Shown one piece after another: positions 17,456 to 25,256 of a DNA stretch of 64,000 nt. The stretch lies in the NCBI GenBank assembly GCA_963775395.1, contig CAVZIX010000020.1, positions 124,001-188,000 on the forward strand. Reading direction: 5' to 3'. The notes beneath the pieces are model-generated. The model did not search any database and had not been told where the DNA came from. It saw nothing but the letters and a program-made list of their open reading frames with translations. The position numbers and the translations under genes are program-made. The stretch comes from JAIBJN01 sp963775395 (GTDB lineage: Bacteria; Actinomycetota; Thermoleophilia; Gaiellales; Gaiellaceae). Numbering within the stretch: the stretch's first letter is position 1; each line of letters opens with the position of its first letter.

Positions 17456-18730
17456 ATGAGAAGGACCGTTTGGCTCCTCGCGCTGCTGCCGGTGCTGCTG
17501 GCGCTGATGCTCGCGGCCGGCTGCGGCGGCGACGACGACGATGAAGGCAACGGCGACGGCAGCGCGGACACGACTGCGACCGACGGCGGGGAGGCCAGCG
17601 GCGAGCCGATTCGCATCGGTGCGTCTCTCCCCCTGACCGGTGACTTCGCCGAGCCCGGCGAGGCTGCACGGCGCGGCTACGAGGTCTGGATGGAGATGGT
17701 CAACGAGTCCGGCGGCCTGCTCGGGCGCCCGGTCGAGATGGTCATCAAGGACGACCAGTCCGACCAGAACCTCGTCGTCACCGACTACAACGCTCTGATC
17801 GACCAGGATCAGGTCGACCTCCTGCTCGGCACCTTCTCGTCGCTCCTCAACATTCCCGCCTCGGCGGTCGCGGAGCGCGCGCAGATGGTCTATGTCGAGC
17901 CGGCGGGCGGCTCGCCCGACATGTTCAACCGCGGGTTCGAGTACCTCTTCTTCGCCCAGCAGGCGACGGCGCCGCACCAGGCCGACCTCTTCTCGGAATG
18001 GGTGCTGAGCCTGCCCGAGGGCGAGCGGCCGACGACGGCCGCATACATCGCGGCCGACGACCCGTTCGGCGCTCCCGTCGCCGAGGGCATCCAGGAGCAG
18101 CTCGAGGCCGGCGGGATCGAGACCGTCTACTCGGAGATCTATCCGCCCGAGACGGTGAACTTCGACGCGATCGCCTCGGACATCGCCGCACAGAAGCCCG
18201 ACGTGATCGCACAGGGCTCGGCCGGTCTCCAGGACGGCGTCAACCTGATCAGTGCCCTCAGCGCGGCGGGCTACAGCCCGCAGCAGATGTTCCAGGCCTC
18301 GACCCCGTCCTTCGCGGACCAGTACTCGGACGCGATCGGGATCGAGAACACCGAGGGCATCTTCTACGCGGTGAGCTACCACGTCGACTCGCCGACCCCG
18401 GGGAACACCGAGTTCCTCGAGGCCTACCGCGCGAAGTTCGACGAGGACCCGCCCGAAGATGCCGCAGACGGCTATGCGGCCGCGCAGGTTCTGCAGGCCG
18501 CAGTCGAGGCCGTCGGCTCGATCGACGACCAGGCGGCGCTCAAGGATTGGCTCCACGAGAACTCCGTGGAGACCATCTTGGGCGAGCTGAGCTGGGACGA
18601 GACCGGCGCTCCCGAGCAGGCGTTCCTCCTCGCGCAGTGGCAGAACGGCGACGAGGAGATCGTGCTGCCGGAGGACGCCGCCACGTCCGACACCATCGTC
18701 AACCCCAAGCCTCCGTGGTCGGGGGGCTAG
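17456..18730 (+). CDS. ABC importer substrate-binding lipoprotein (LivK-like, Peripla_BP_6)
   Basis: A 424-residue extracytoplasmic binding protein. A signal peptide with lipobox 'LMLAAGC' (Cys at about 23) is followed by an Asp/Gly-rich linker and a type I periplasmic-binding fold ('IRIGASLPLTGDFAEPGEAARRG' in the first strand and helix, read in two pieces). It delivers ligand to the LivH/LivM-LivG/LivF proteins encoded next. Homologues bind branched-chain amino acids but also many aromatic acids and amides. A GC hairpin 25 bp after the stop may set higher expression of this subunit. Confidence 0.92.
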   Translation: MRRTVWLLALLPVLLALMLAAGCGGDDDDEGNGDGSADTTATDGGEASGEPIRIGASLPLTGDFAEPGEAARRGYEVWMEMVNESGGLLGRPVEMVIKDDQSDQNLVVTDYNALIDQDQVDLLLGTFSSLLNIPASAVAERAQMVYVEPAGGSPDMFNRGFEYLFFAQQATAPHQADLFSEWVLSLPEGERPTTAAYIAADDPFGAPVAEGIQEQLEAGGIETVYSEIYPPETVNFDAIASDIAAQKPDVIAQGSAGLQDGVNLISALSAAGYSPQQMFQASTPSFADQYSDAIGIENTEGIFYAVSYHVDSPTPGNTEFLEAYRAKFDEDPPEDAADGYAAAQVLQAAVEAVGSIDDQAALKDWLHENSVETILGELSWDETGAPEQAFLLAQWQNGDEEIVLPEDAATSDTIVNPKPPWSGG

Positions 18731-18754
18731 CACGTAGCTGAAGCACCAACGGAG

Positions 18755-18782
18755 CCGGCCGGGGACCCCCGTCCCCGGCCGG
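18755..18782 (+). terminator. 12-bp GC hairpin between the binding-protein and permease genes
   Basis: CCGGCCGGGGAC (18755-18766), loop CCCC, GTCCCCGGCCGG (18771-18782). There is no T-run, so it is more likely a partial terminator or an mRNA-stabilising hairpin giving more binding protein than permease. Confidence 0.6.
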
Positions 18783-18803
18783 TCTCCATCTCGGGACGGC
18801 ATC

Positions 18804-19685
18804 GTGACGCAGCTCATCCAGACAATCGTCCTGGGTCTCCTCCTCGGAGGCGTCTATGCCCTGCTCGCCTCGGGCCTGACGCTGATCTTCGGCGTCATGG
18901 ACGTGATCAACGTCGCCCAGGGCGCCCTCATCATCCTGGCGGCCTTCATCACGTGGGCGATGTGGAACGAGACCGGGCTCGACCCGCTCCTCGGCGTGCT
19001 CGTCACGACGCCGGCGATGTTCCTGATCGGCTACGGGATCTACATGACGAGCGTGCGGTGGATCCAGGGGAAGCCGCCGTCAACCTCGGTGATCCTGACC
19101 TTCGGGCTCGCCCTGATCATCGAGGGCGTCATGGGCATGGTGTGGACCGCCACGCTCCACCGGTCCACGCCGTCCTACTTCGACGAGTCCTTCCGGATCG
19201 GCGACATCTACCTGCGCAAGGGCCAGGTCTACGGCTGCGCGATCGCAGTGGGCGTGCTGGCGATCCTCTACGTGATCCTCCGTGTCACCTGGCTCGGGCG
19301 GGCGATCCGCGCAGTGTCCGCCAACATGAGCTCGGCGAGGCTCGTCGGCGTGAACCCGAGCACGGTCGCGGCGCTCACGTTCGCGGTCGGCGTGGCCACG
19401 GCCGGCGCCGGCGGCTCGATCGCCTCGGTGCTCTACCCCTTCCTGCCGGGCTCGCACTACCAGTGGATCTCGCGCTTGCTCGGGATCATCGTCCTGGGCG
19501 GCATGGGCAGCCTGCCAGGGGCGATCGTGGGCGCGCTCCTGCTCGGGGTCGCCGAGACGATGACCCAGACGTACATCTCGCCGCAGTGGGCGACCATGGT
19601 CCCGTGGGTCGTGATCATGGTCGTGCTCCTCGTACGGCCGCAGGGGCTCATGGGCCAGAAGCTCAGGGAGGACGTGGCGCTGTGA
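18804..19685 (+). CDS. Branched-chain-amino-acid-type ABC permease LivH
   Basis: A 293-residue integral membrane permease from GTG 18804. It opens with the typical LivH segment 'LLLGGVYALLASGLTLIFGVMDVINVAQGA' (read as a helix and re-entrant loop) and has about eight hydrophobic helices. The cytoplasmic EAA-like coupling loop is 'RAVSANMSSARLVGVN'. It pairs with the LivM half of the next protein, and its stop overlaps that gene's GTG. Confidence 0.92.
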   Translation: MTQLIQTIVLGLLLGGVYALLASGLTLIFGVMDVINVAQGALIILAAFITWAMWNETGLDPLLGVLVTTPAMFLIGYGIYMTSVRWIQGKPPSTSVILTFGLALIIEGVMGMVWTATLHRSTPSYFDESFRIGDIYLRKGQVYGCAIAVGVLAILYVILRVTWLGRAIRAVSANMSSARLVGVNPSTVAALTFAVGVATAGAGGSIASVLYPFLPGSHYQWISRLLGIIVLGGMGSLPGAIVGALLLGVAETMTQTYISPQWATMVPWVVIMVVLLVRPQGLMGQKLREDVAL

Positions 19686-21553
19686 CAGCGGCCGCGGGGC
19701 TCCTGTCCAGGCACGCGGCCAAGGCGGCGATCGGCGCGCTTCTGCTCACGATCCTCGTCTTCCCGGTCATCTCGGACAACCGGTACTACCAGACGATCAT
19801 CATCCTCTCGCTGCTCCTGGCCATCATGGCGAGCGGCTGGAACATCATCTCCGGCTTTGCGGGCTACGTCTCGCTCGGCCAGACCGTCTTCCTGGGCATC
19901 GGCGCGTACACGACCGCGATCCTCTCGTTGCGCGTGTTCGGGGCAGACACGTTCGGCGGGCAGGCCGCGAACCCGTTCTACTTCGTCCCCATCTCGGCGG
20001 TCGTCGCGGGCCTCTTCGCCGCCGCGGTCGGCCCGATCATCATGCGAACGCGCGGCCACTCGTTCGTGATCCTCACGATCGCGTTCCTGTTCGTCATGCA
20101 GCTCATCGTGCTGAACTGGACGGAGCTGACGTACGGGAACCGCGGGATCTCGCTTCCGCTCCCGACCTGGCCGCGCGAGTGGGGCAACCTGCCCTTCTAC
20201 TACGTCTTCTTCGGGCTGCTGCTGATCTCGGTGGCCATGTCTTGGTGGATCCGGAGGACGAAGTTCGGCATGGGTCTGATCGCGATCCGCGAGGACGAGG
20301 ACAAGGCCGCATCGGTGGGCGTGAACACCCCGATCTACAAGGCGCTCGCCTACATCGCGAGCGCCGTCTGGATCGGCGCCGCGGGCGGCGTCTACGCCTA
20401 TTTCCTCAGCTTCATCGATCCGCGGAACATGTTCGACATCGTCGCCAGCGTTTTCGTCGTGCTCGCGGTGCTGCTCGGCGGGCGCGGGACGATCTGGGGG
20501 CCGGTGATCGGCGCGTTCATCCTCGAGCCGGTCAACCAGATCACGAACAACAACTTCAACGACTGGGTCCCAGGCGGGATCTGGGATGCGAACGTGCGCC
20601 TCATCTTCTTCGGCGCGTTGCTCATGGCCGTCGTGCTCTTCCTGCCCCGGGGAATCATCCCCAGCGTCGGGGACATCGTGAAGCGGCGTCGCGAGTCGGG
20701 GAAGGCCACCGAGGTCGGCGCGCGCTTCGAGCGCAAGCCGATGCGGGTCGTCGAGCGCGCGGCCGAGGAGGCGGCGGAGGCGCCGGCCGGGCCGATCCTC
20801 GAGGTCAGGGGCGCCGAGAAGCGCTTCGGCGGGGTCAAGGCGGTGGACGGCGTGAACGTGTCGGTCGAGCGCGGGACGATTACCGCGCTGATCGGGCCGA
20901 ACGGCTCGGGCAAGACGACGCTCTTCAACCTGATCGACGGAACGATGCCGCTCGACCGCGGCGAGGTCTGGTTCGACGGCGAGCGCATCGACCAGCTCGC
21001 CCCGTACCGCCGCGCGCACCGCGGTATCGGACGCACCTTCCAGATCACGCGCCTGTTCAGGCGGATGACTGTCCTCGAGAACGTCGTCGCCCCGCTGCGC
21101 TCCTTCTCGTGGCGCAGGCTCGGCGCCGACGCGGTCAGCGGGCCGGAGGCCGAGCGGGCGTACGAGCTGCTGGAGTTCGTCGGAATGCACCGCTTCGCCG
21201 AGCGGGAGGCCGGCGAGCTCTCCTACGGCCAGGGCAAGCTCGTCGAGCTCGCGCAGATCCTCATGCTCGACCCGAAGCTGATCATGCTCGACGAGCCCGC
21301 GGGCGGTATCAACCCGACGCTCATCGCCCATATGGAGGAGATGATCAGGGAGCTGAACCGCCAGGGGTCGACGTTCCTGATCGTCGAGCACAACATGCCG
21401 CTCGTGCTCGGGCTCTGCGACCCGGTGTGCGTGCTGGCGCGCGGGCAGACGATCTGCAAGGGGACGCCGGCGCAGGTGCAGGCCGACCCCGCCGTGCTCG
21501 ACGCCTACCTCGGCGCGGACTTCGCGCTCGAGGAGAAGGCGGGGGTGACCTAG
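19682..21553 (+). CDS. Fused LivM permease - LivG ATPase
   Basis: One 623-residue protein combining two usually separate subunits. Residues 1 to about 335 are a LivM-type permease ('IMASGWNIISGFAGYVSLGQ', coupling loop 'AIREDEDKAASVGVN'); a charged linker (about 340-370) leads to a LivG-type ATPase with Walker A 'GPNGSGKTT', signature 'LSYGQGKLVELA' and Walker B 'LIMLDEPAGGINP', ending with the H-loop 'IVEHNM'. No stop or frame change interrupts the join. The GTG start overlaps the livH stop. The fusion fixes 1:1 stoichiometry of one permease half with one nucleotide-binding domain. Confidence 0.9.
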   Translation: MTAAAGLLSRHAAKAAIGALLLTILVFPVISDNRYYQTIIILSLLLAIMASGWNIISGFAGYVSLGQTVFLGIGAYTTAILSLRVFGADTFGGQAANPFYFVPISAVVAGLFAAAVGPIIMRTRGHSFVILTIAFLFVMQLIVLNWTELTYGNRGISLPLPTWPREWGNLPFYYVFFGLLLISVAMSWWIRRTKFGMGLIAIREDEDKAASVGVNTPIYKALAYIASAVWIGAAGGVYAYFLSFIDPRNMFDIVASVFVVLAVLLGGRGTIWGPVIGAFILEPVNQITNNNFNDWVPGGIWDANVRLIFFGALLMAVVLFLPRGIIPSVGDIVKRRRESGKATEVGARFERKPMRVVERAAEEAAEAPAGPILEVRGAEKRFGGVKAVDGVNVSVERGTITALIGPNGSGKTTLFNLIDGTMPLDRGEVWFDGERIDQLAPYRRAHRGIGRTFQITRLFRRMTVLENVVAPLRSFSWRRLGADAVSGPEAERAYELLEFVGMHRFAEREAGELSYGQGKLVELAQILMLDPKLIMLDEPAGGINPTLIAHMEEMIRELNRQGSTFLIVEHNMPLVLGLCDPVCVLARGQTICKGTPAQVQADPAVLDAYLGADFALEEKAGVT

Positions 21554-21555
21554 CC

Positions 21556-22341
21556 GTGCTGATCCGTCTTCAGGAGGTGTTCGCGGGCTACGGCGGCGGC
21601 GACGTCCTCCAGGGGCTCGACCTCGCCGTGGAGAACGAGTCGGTGACGTGCATCGTCGGGCCGAACGGCGCCGGAAAGTCGACCGTGCTTCGCGTCGTCA
21701 GCGGGCTGCTCAACCCGCGGCGGGGCTCCGTCCACTTCGACGGCAACGCGATCGGCGGCCGCGAGCCCAGCGACATCCTCAAGCTCGGCATCGTCCAGGT
21801 GCCGCAGTCGCACGGGCTCTTCCCGAACCTGACCGTCCGCGAGAACGTCCTCATGGGTGGGTACCTCATCCGCCGCGAGCGCCGGCTCGTGAGAGAGCGC
21901 TACGCCAAGGTGGCCGAGATCTTCTCGATCGTCAGGGAGCGCGGGGACGAGAAGGCCGGCAACCTCTCCGGCGGGCAGCGCCGCATGGTCGAGTTCGGCC
22001 GCTCGCTCATGCTCGACCCGCGCGTCGTGCTTCTCGACGAGCCCTCGCTCGGGCTCGACCCGAAGGCCCTCAAGCACGTCTCCGACTCGATCGAGCTGAT
22101 GAAGCAAGCCGGCAAGACGATCGTGCTGGTCGAGCAGAACGTGCGCTTCGGTCTCCGGCTCTCGACGCACGGCGTCGTCATGGAGAGTGGCCGCGTCCTC
22201 CTCGTCGGCGGGGCGGCCGAGGTGCTCGCGAACCCCGAGATGTCCGACCTTTTCTTCGGCGGCACCGCGCACCGGGAGGCGAAGCTCGGGAACGGCGGCG
22301 CGCCCGCGACCGGACCGGCCGAGGTCGAGCCCAAGCAGTGA
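21556..22341 (+). CDS. ABC importer ATPase LivF
   Basis: A 261-residue ATPase from GTG 21556, 3 nt after the LivM-LivG stop. It has Walker A 'GPNGAGKST', signature 'LSGGQRRMVEFG', Walker B 'VVLLDEPSLGLDP' and switch 'VLVEQNVRF'. As the partner of the LivG domain it powers the importer. Its TGA overlaps the GTG of the following exporter gene. The C-terminal tail of about 25 residues is low complexity. Confidence 0.92.
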   Translation: MLIRLQEVFAGYGGGDVLQGLDLAVENESVTCIVGPNGAGKSTVLRVVSGLLNPRRGSVHFDGNAIGGREPSDILKLGIVQVPQSHGLFPNLTVRENVLMGGYLIRRERRLVRERYAKVAEIFSIVRERGDEKAGNLSGGQRRMVEFGRSLMLDPRVVLLDEPSLGLDPKALKHVSDSIELMKQAGKTIVLVEQNVRFGLRLSTHGVVMESGRVLLVGGAAEVLANPEMSDLFFGGTAHREAKLGNGGAPATGPAEVEPKQ

Positions 22342-23232
22342 CCGGGCCCGCGCTTGCCGCAGCGGCGGGGCTCGGGTTCGGCGTCTTCCAGACGCTGAAC
22401 AGGCGCGCCGTCGGGGGGATGAACGACGCCTACCTGGCCACGTTCCTTCAGCTCATCACCGCGCTCGGCGTCCTCGTCGTGGCCAGCCTCGCCACCGAGG
22501 ACGTCGGCCTCCTCGGCGACGCGACCGCGCTCTCGCTCTTCTACTTCTCGCTCGCCGGCGTGATCCACTTCTCGCTCGGCTGGACATTTCTGAACATGAG
22601 CCAGATGCGGATCGGAGCAGCTCGCTCGAGCCCGCTACTGGCCACGACGCCCGTGTTCGGCGCCGCGATCGCCGTCCTCGTCCTCCAGGAGGTCCCGGCC
22701 GCGGTGGTCTGGCTCGGGGTTGCGCTCGTCACGGCCGGCGCGCTCGTCGTCTCGCTCGAGCGCGTCTCCGAGGACGGGCCAGGGCTGGGGGATCTCGTGG
22801 CGCGACGCGCTGCCGGGGCTCGCCACCGCGCTCGCCTGGGCGGTGAGCCCGATCCTGATCAAGGAGGGGCTCGAAGGCCTGCCGTCGCCGCTCCTCGGGC
22901 TGACCCTCGGCATGGTGGTCGCGGTCGTCGTCTACGCGCTCGCGCTGCCGCTGCGCCCGTCGGTCGAGGGCCCGGCGCTCGGCTCGCGGGCGTCGCTCGC
23001 GTTCAAGCTCGTCGCCGGGGTCATGGTCGGCCTCTCCGTCTGGGCGCGCTGGGCCTCCCTCGATTACACGAGCATCGCCGTCGTTCTCGCACTCGGGCTG
23101 CTCTCCGTGCCGGTCGTGCTCCTCCTCTCGCCCATGCTGATGGGCAGGCACGTCGAGCGGGTGACACTCCAGATCTGGTTCGGCGCCGGCCTCGTCGTCG
23201 TCGGCGGGCTGCTCCTGGTCTTCCTCTCATGA
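22338..23232 (+). pseudogene. DMT-superfamily (EamA-like) transporter, frameshifted
   Basis: A roughly 297-residue membrane protein starting at GTG 22338. Two EamA halves are visible, each with about five helices: 'LTALGVLVVASL'-type helices in the first half and 'LATALAWAVSPILIKEGLEGLPSP' (start of the second half) onward. The frame moves by +1 near 22780, between 'RVSEDGPG' and 'WGISWRDALPG'. Sequence is conserved on both sides, so an assembly insertion in a G/C run is likely. DMT carriers export or exchange small metabolites; the substrate is unknown. It overlaps its neighbours at both ends, in one operon with the importer. Confidence 0.75.
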
Positions 23233-24146
23233 CGGTCGTCGACGCGCACGCCCACGTGATCGTTCCCGGGCTCGGCGCCGAGGTGCGCTGGGACGACCGC
23301 GGCCAGGTCGTCGAGCTCGGTGGGAAGGCGATCCGCGCGGCAGTGCGCGAGTTCGTCGACCTGGACAGGATTCTCGAGGAGCAGGATCGGTCCGGCGTCG
23401 ACAGGGTCGTGCTCTGCCCGTGGGTGAACCTCGTCGGGCGCGAGACGGCGCGCCAGAACGAGGGCCTCGCGGCCATGGTCGGGCCTCGGGTCTCCGTCCT
23501 CGGCACGGTCGACCTCGAGCGCCCGGACGAGCTCGTCGAGCTCATGCGGGACGGACGGTTCTCCGGCGTGGAGATCGCGGCGAGCGTCGACGGCGACTAC
23601 CTCGGCCACGACCGCTTCGCGGACTTCTGGGCGGCGGCTGAGGAGATCGGCGCCGTGGTCTTCATCCATCCGACCACGCGCGGCTTCGGCATCGAGGCGC
23701 TCGACGACTACTACCTCTGGAACACCGCCGGGAACCCGCTCGAGACGACCATCACCGCCGCCCACCTCGTCATGGCCGGCGTGCTGGAGCGCCATCCGCA
23801 GCTGCGCATCCTGCTGGCCCACGCCGGCGGCGCGATCCTCGCGCTGCGCGGGCGTCTGCGCCACTCGCACACGTTCCAGCCGGACGCACGGGCGCGGCTG
23901 ACGGAGTCGCCGGTCGACTCCGTCCGGCGCTTCTATCTGGACACGGTCACGCACGACCCGACGCTCCTGCGGGCGGCGATCGAGTTCGCGGGCGCCGACC
24001 GCGTGCTTCTCGGCTCTGACTATCCGTTCGACATGGGGCTCGAGCGGCCGGCCGAGCCGGTGCGGGAGCTCGGTCTCAGCCCCGACGACGAGGCGGCGAT
24101 CCTGGGCGGGAACGCGCTCCGGCTGCTCGGTCAGGAGCCGGCGTGA
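23229..24146 (+). CDS. Amidohydrolase-2 family TIM-barrel hydrolase/decarboxylase
   Basis: A 305-residue protein; ATG 23229 overlaps the preceding TGA. The metal motif 'VDAHAHV' lies at the N-terminus (residues 4-10), 'VFIHPTTRG' and 'LLAHAGGA' give further His ligands, and 'LLGSDYPFDMG' carries the catalytic Asp. These are hallmarks of the ACMSD / amidohydrolase-2 group, which includes decarboxylases of aromatic or dienoic acids and lactonases. This fits a ring-cleavage or decarboxylation step in the island. Its last 16 bp overlap the convergent CMD gene. Confidence 0.88.
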   Translation: MTVVDAHAHVIVPGLGAEVRWDDRGQVVELGGKAIRAAVREFVDLDRILEEQDRSGVDRVVLCPWVNLVGRETARQNEGLAAMVGPRVSVLGTVDLERPDELVELMRDGRFSGVEIAASVDGDYLGHDRFADFWAAAEEIGAVVFIHPTTRGFGIEALDDYYLWNTAGNPLETTITAAHLVMAGVLERHPQLRILLAHAGGAILALRGRLRHSHTFQPDARARLTESPVDSVRRFYLDTVTHDPTLLRAAIEFAGADRVLLGSDYPFDMGLERPAEPVRELGLSPDDEAAILGGNALRLLGQEPA

Positions 24147-24508
24147 GGCAGCTCGGGCGTCACGCCGAGCGTCCGCACGAAGTGCTGCTGGCCCATCTCG
24201 AACCCGATCGCGCACCCGAGGTCGACGAGCTCCTCCTCGCTGAAGTGCGCGTGGAGCCGCTCCCAGAGCGCGTCGTCGGCCTTGTCCGAGTCCCAGGCGA
24301 TGGCGTGCGCCCAGTCGAGCGCCGCGCGCTCGCGTCCGTCGTAGCCGGAGGGCTCGATCTCACCGGCGAGGAAGCGGAAGCAGAGCTGCTTCAGTTCCCG
24401 GTCGGCCGGGCCGTCCAGCAGGACGTTGTCCCGGATGAACGCGTAGGACTGGAGAACGGCCGGCACGCGGGCACGGATCTCGTCAGCGCTGCCGGGCACG
24501 TGGGCCAT
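24131..24508 (-). CDS. CMD/AhpD-like protein lacking the CxxC motif
   Basis: A 125-residue protein; ATG 24508 directly abuts the stop of the upstream CMD gene. It shares with that neighbour the segments 'RELKQLCFRFLAGEI', 'ERAALDWAHAIAWDSDKADDALWERL' (two pieces) and 'HFSEEELVDLG ... GQQHFVRTLGV', but where the neighbour has Cys-x-x-UGA it has only 'EPSGYDG' and a short deletion. It therefore cannot do thiol/selenol chemistry itself. It may be a structural partner in a hetero-oligomer, since AhpD/CMD proteins form trimers or hexamers. Confidence 0.82.
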   Translation of the reverse strand: MAHVPGSADEIRARVPAVLQSYAFIRDNVLLDGPADRELKQLCFRFLAGEIEPSGYDGRERAALDWAHAIAWDSDKADDALWERLHAHFSEEELVDLGCAIGFEMGQQHFVRTLGVTPELPHAGS

Positions 24509-25087
24509 CTAGCGGGCCGCCTCTCCGGGCGCGAGCCCGACCGTCGTGTCCGCGAGGAGCTCGCCGTGGCCGACGTCCCAGGTCTTGATCACGCGCTGCT
24601 GCCCGAAGGTGAGGCAGACGAAGGAGCCGAGCTCGACGATCTCCTCTTCGGAGAAGTGCCCGCGCAGGCGCTCCCACAGCGCGTCGTCGACGCCCTCGGG
24701 ATCCCAGACGAGCATGCTCGTGTAGAGGAGCGCGGCCTTCTGGCGCTCGCTGAAGCGGTCGGAGCGCTCGAAGTCGAGGAGCTCGTCGTAGTCCGCCTCG
24801 GTCAGCCCTTGCTCTCCGCCCCGGAGAGACCGCTGCGAGCCTCAGTAGTGGCAGTCGATCGTCTTCGAGACGTAGACCCGGCAGAGCTCCTTGAGCGGGT
24901 GCTCGACGATCCCCTCGCGGAAGATCGCGTTCCACGCGCGCGAGAAGCCCTTGGCCACGTCGGGGACGCGGGAGCGGATCGCCTGCGTCTCGGGCCGCGG
25001 CGTCCCGAACTTGCGAGAGCGCTCAAGCTCCTCGATCAGCTCCGGGTCGGTCAGCGACGCCGGGTCGGCGTAGGCGATGCGGGCCAT
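24509..25087 (-). CDS. Candidate selenoprotein: CMD/AhpD-family protein with CxxU (in-frame UGA)
   Basis: ATG 25087 starts a frame that reaches UGA at 24842-24844 and continues without another stop to TAG at 24509, giving 192 residues if the UGA is read, the usual size for this family. The UGA (residue 82) follows 'TIDCHY', so the motif is C79-H-Y-U82, exactly where CMD/AhpD proteins have redox-active CxxC. Downstream sequence is clearly conserved ('GSQRSLRG', 'FSERQKAALLYTSMLVWDPEGVDDALWERL' in pieces) and matches the adjacent paralogue. A SECIS-like hairpin follows (24799-24832). AhpD-like selenoproteins are known in other bacteria. Alternatives are a nonsense mutation or a base-call error (TGC/TGT to TGA). 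A palindromic operator lies just upstream. No selA/B/C/D genes are in this window. Confidence 0.7.
24799..24832 (-). promoter_or_regulatory. SECIS-like hairpin after the in-frame UGA
   Basis: On the minus strand, CGGTC (24832-24828) pairs with GACCG (24803-24799), and CTCTCC (24828-24823) with GGAGAG (24817-24812), closing a GGGGC apical loop. The loop begins 19 nt after the UGA, within the known spacing for bacterial SECIS elements, and has G at its first two positions as SelB requires. The two helices compete for one base and are separated by a nine-base bulge on the 3' side. Confidence 0.5.
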
Positions 25088-25090
25088 ACC

Positions 25091-25101
25091 TTGTCTGACA
25101 A
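25091..25101. promoter_or_regulatory. Palindromic TTGTCTGACAA operator at the selenoprotein promoter
   Basis: A perfect 11-bp palindrome TTGTC-T-GACAA, only 3 bp from the ATG at 25087 on the minus strand. A TAGGAT -10-like box overlaps it (25106-25101, minus), so the leader would be very short, the same arrangement as at the FadR-type regulator gene. It fits a FadR-type operator and links this gene to the regulator at 9665. Confidence 0.55.
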
Positions 25102-25149
25102 TCCTACAACGGAGGTTGTATGAGCGTCCCTCGCTTCCAGCTCGCTCCC

Positions 25150-25174
25150 GTGGGGGAAACCATGTTTCCCCCAC
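25150..25174 (+). promoter_or_regulatory. Perfect 11-bp hairpin in the divergent intergenic region
   Basis: GTGGGGGAAAC (25150-25160), loop CAT, GTTTCCCCCAC (25164-25174), in the 169-bp region between the divergent CMD and FAD-oxidoreductase genes. A second hairpin GGAACC-TCCC-GGTTCC follows at 25200-25215 and TACAAC-GGAG-GTTGTA lies near 25105-25120. The symmetrical GGGGGAAAC...GTTTCCCCC also reads as a large operator. A leader attenuator of the plus-strand gene is the alternative. Confidence 0.45.
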
Positions 25175-25256
25175 GTGCCCCCTTCTTTGATGCAGTGAAG
25201 GAACCTCCCGGTTCCCTCACACACCCTCCCCACGCTCATCGGCTGGAGGGCGGCCG

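Noticed and set aside
24842..25087. The first 81 codons of the CMD gene as a complete small protein
   Set aside because: It stops in the middle of the redox motif while conserved sequence continues in the same frame, so readthrough/Sec or a base error is more likely than a natural end.
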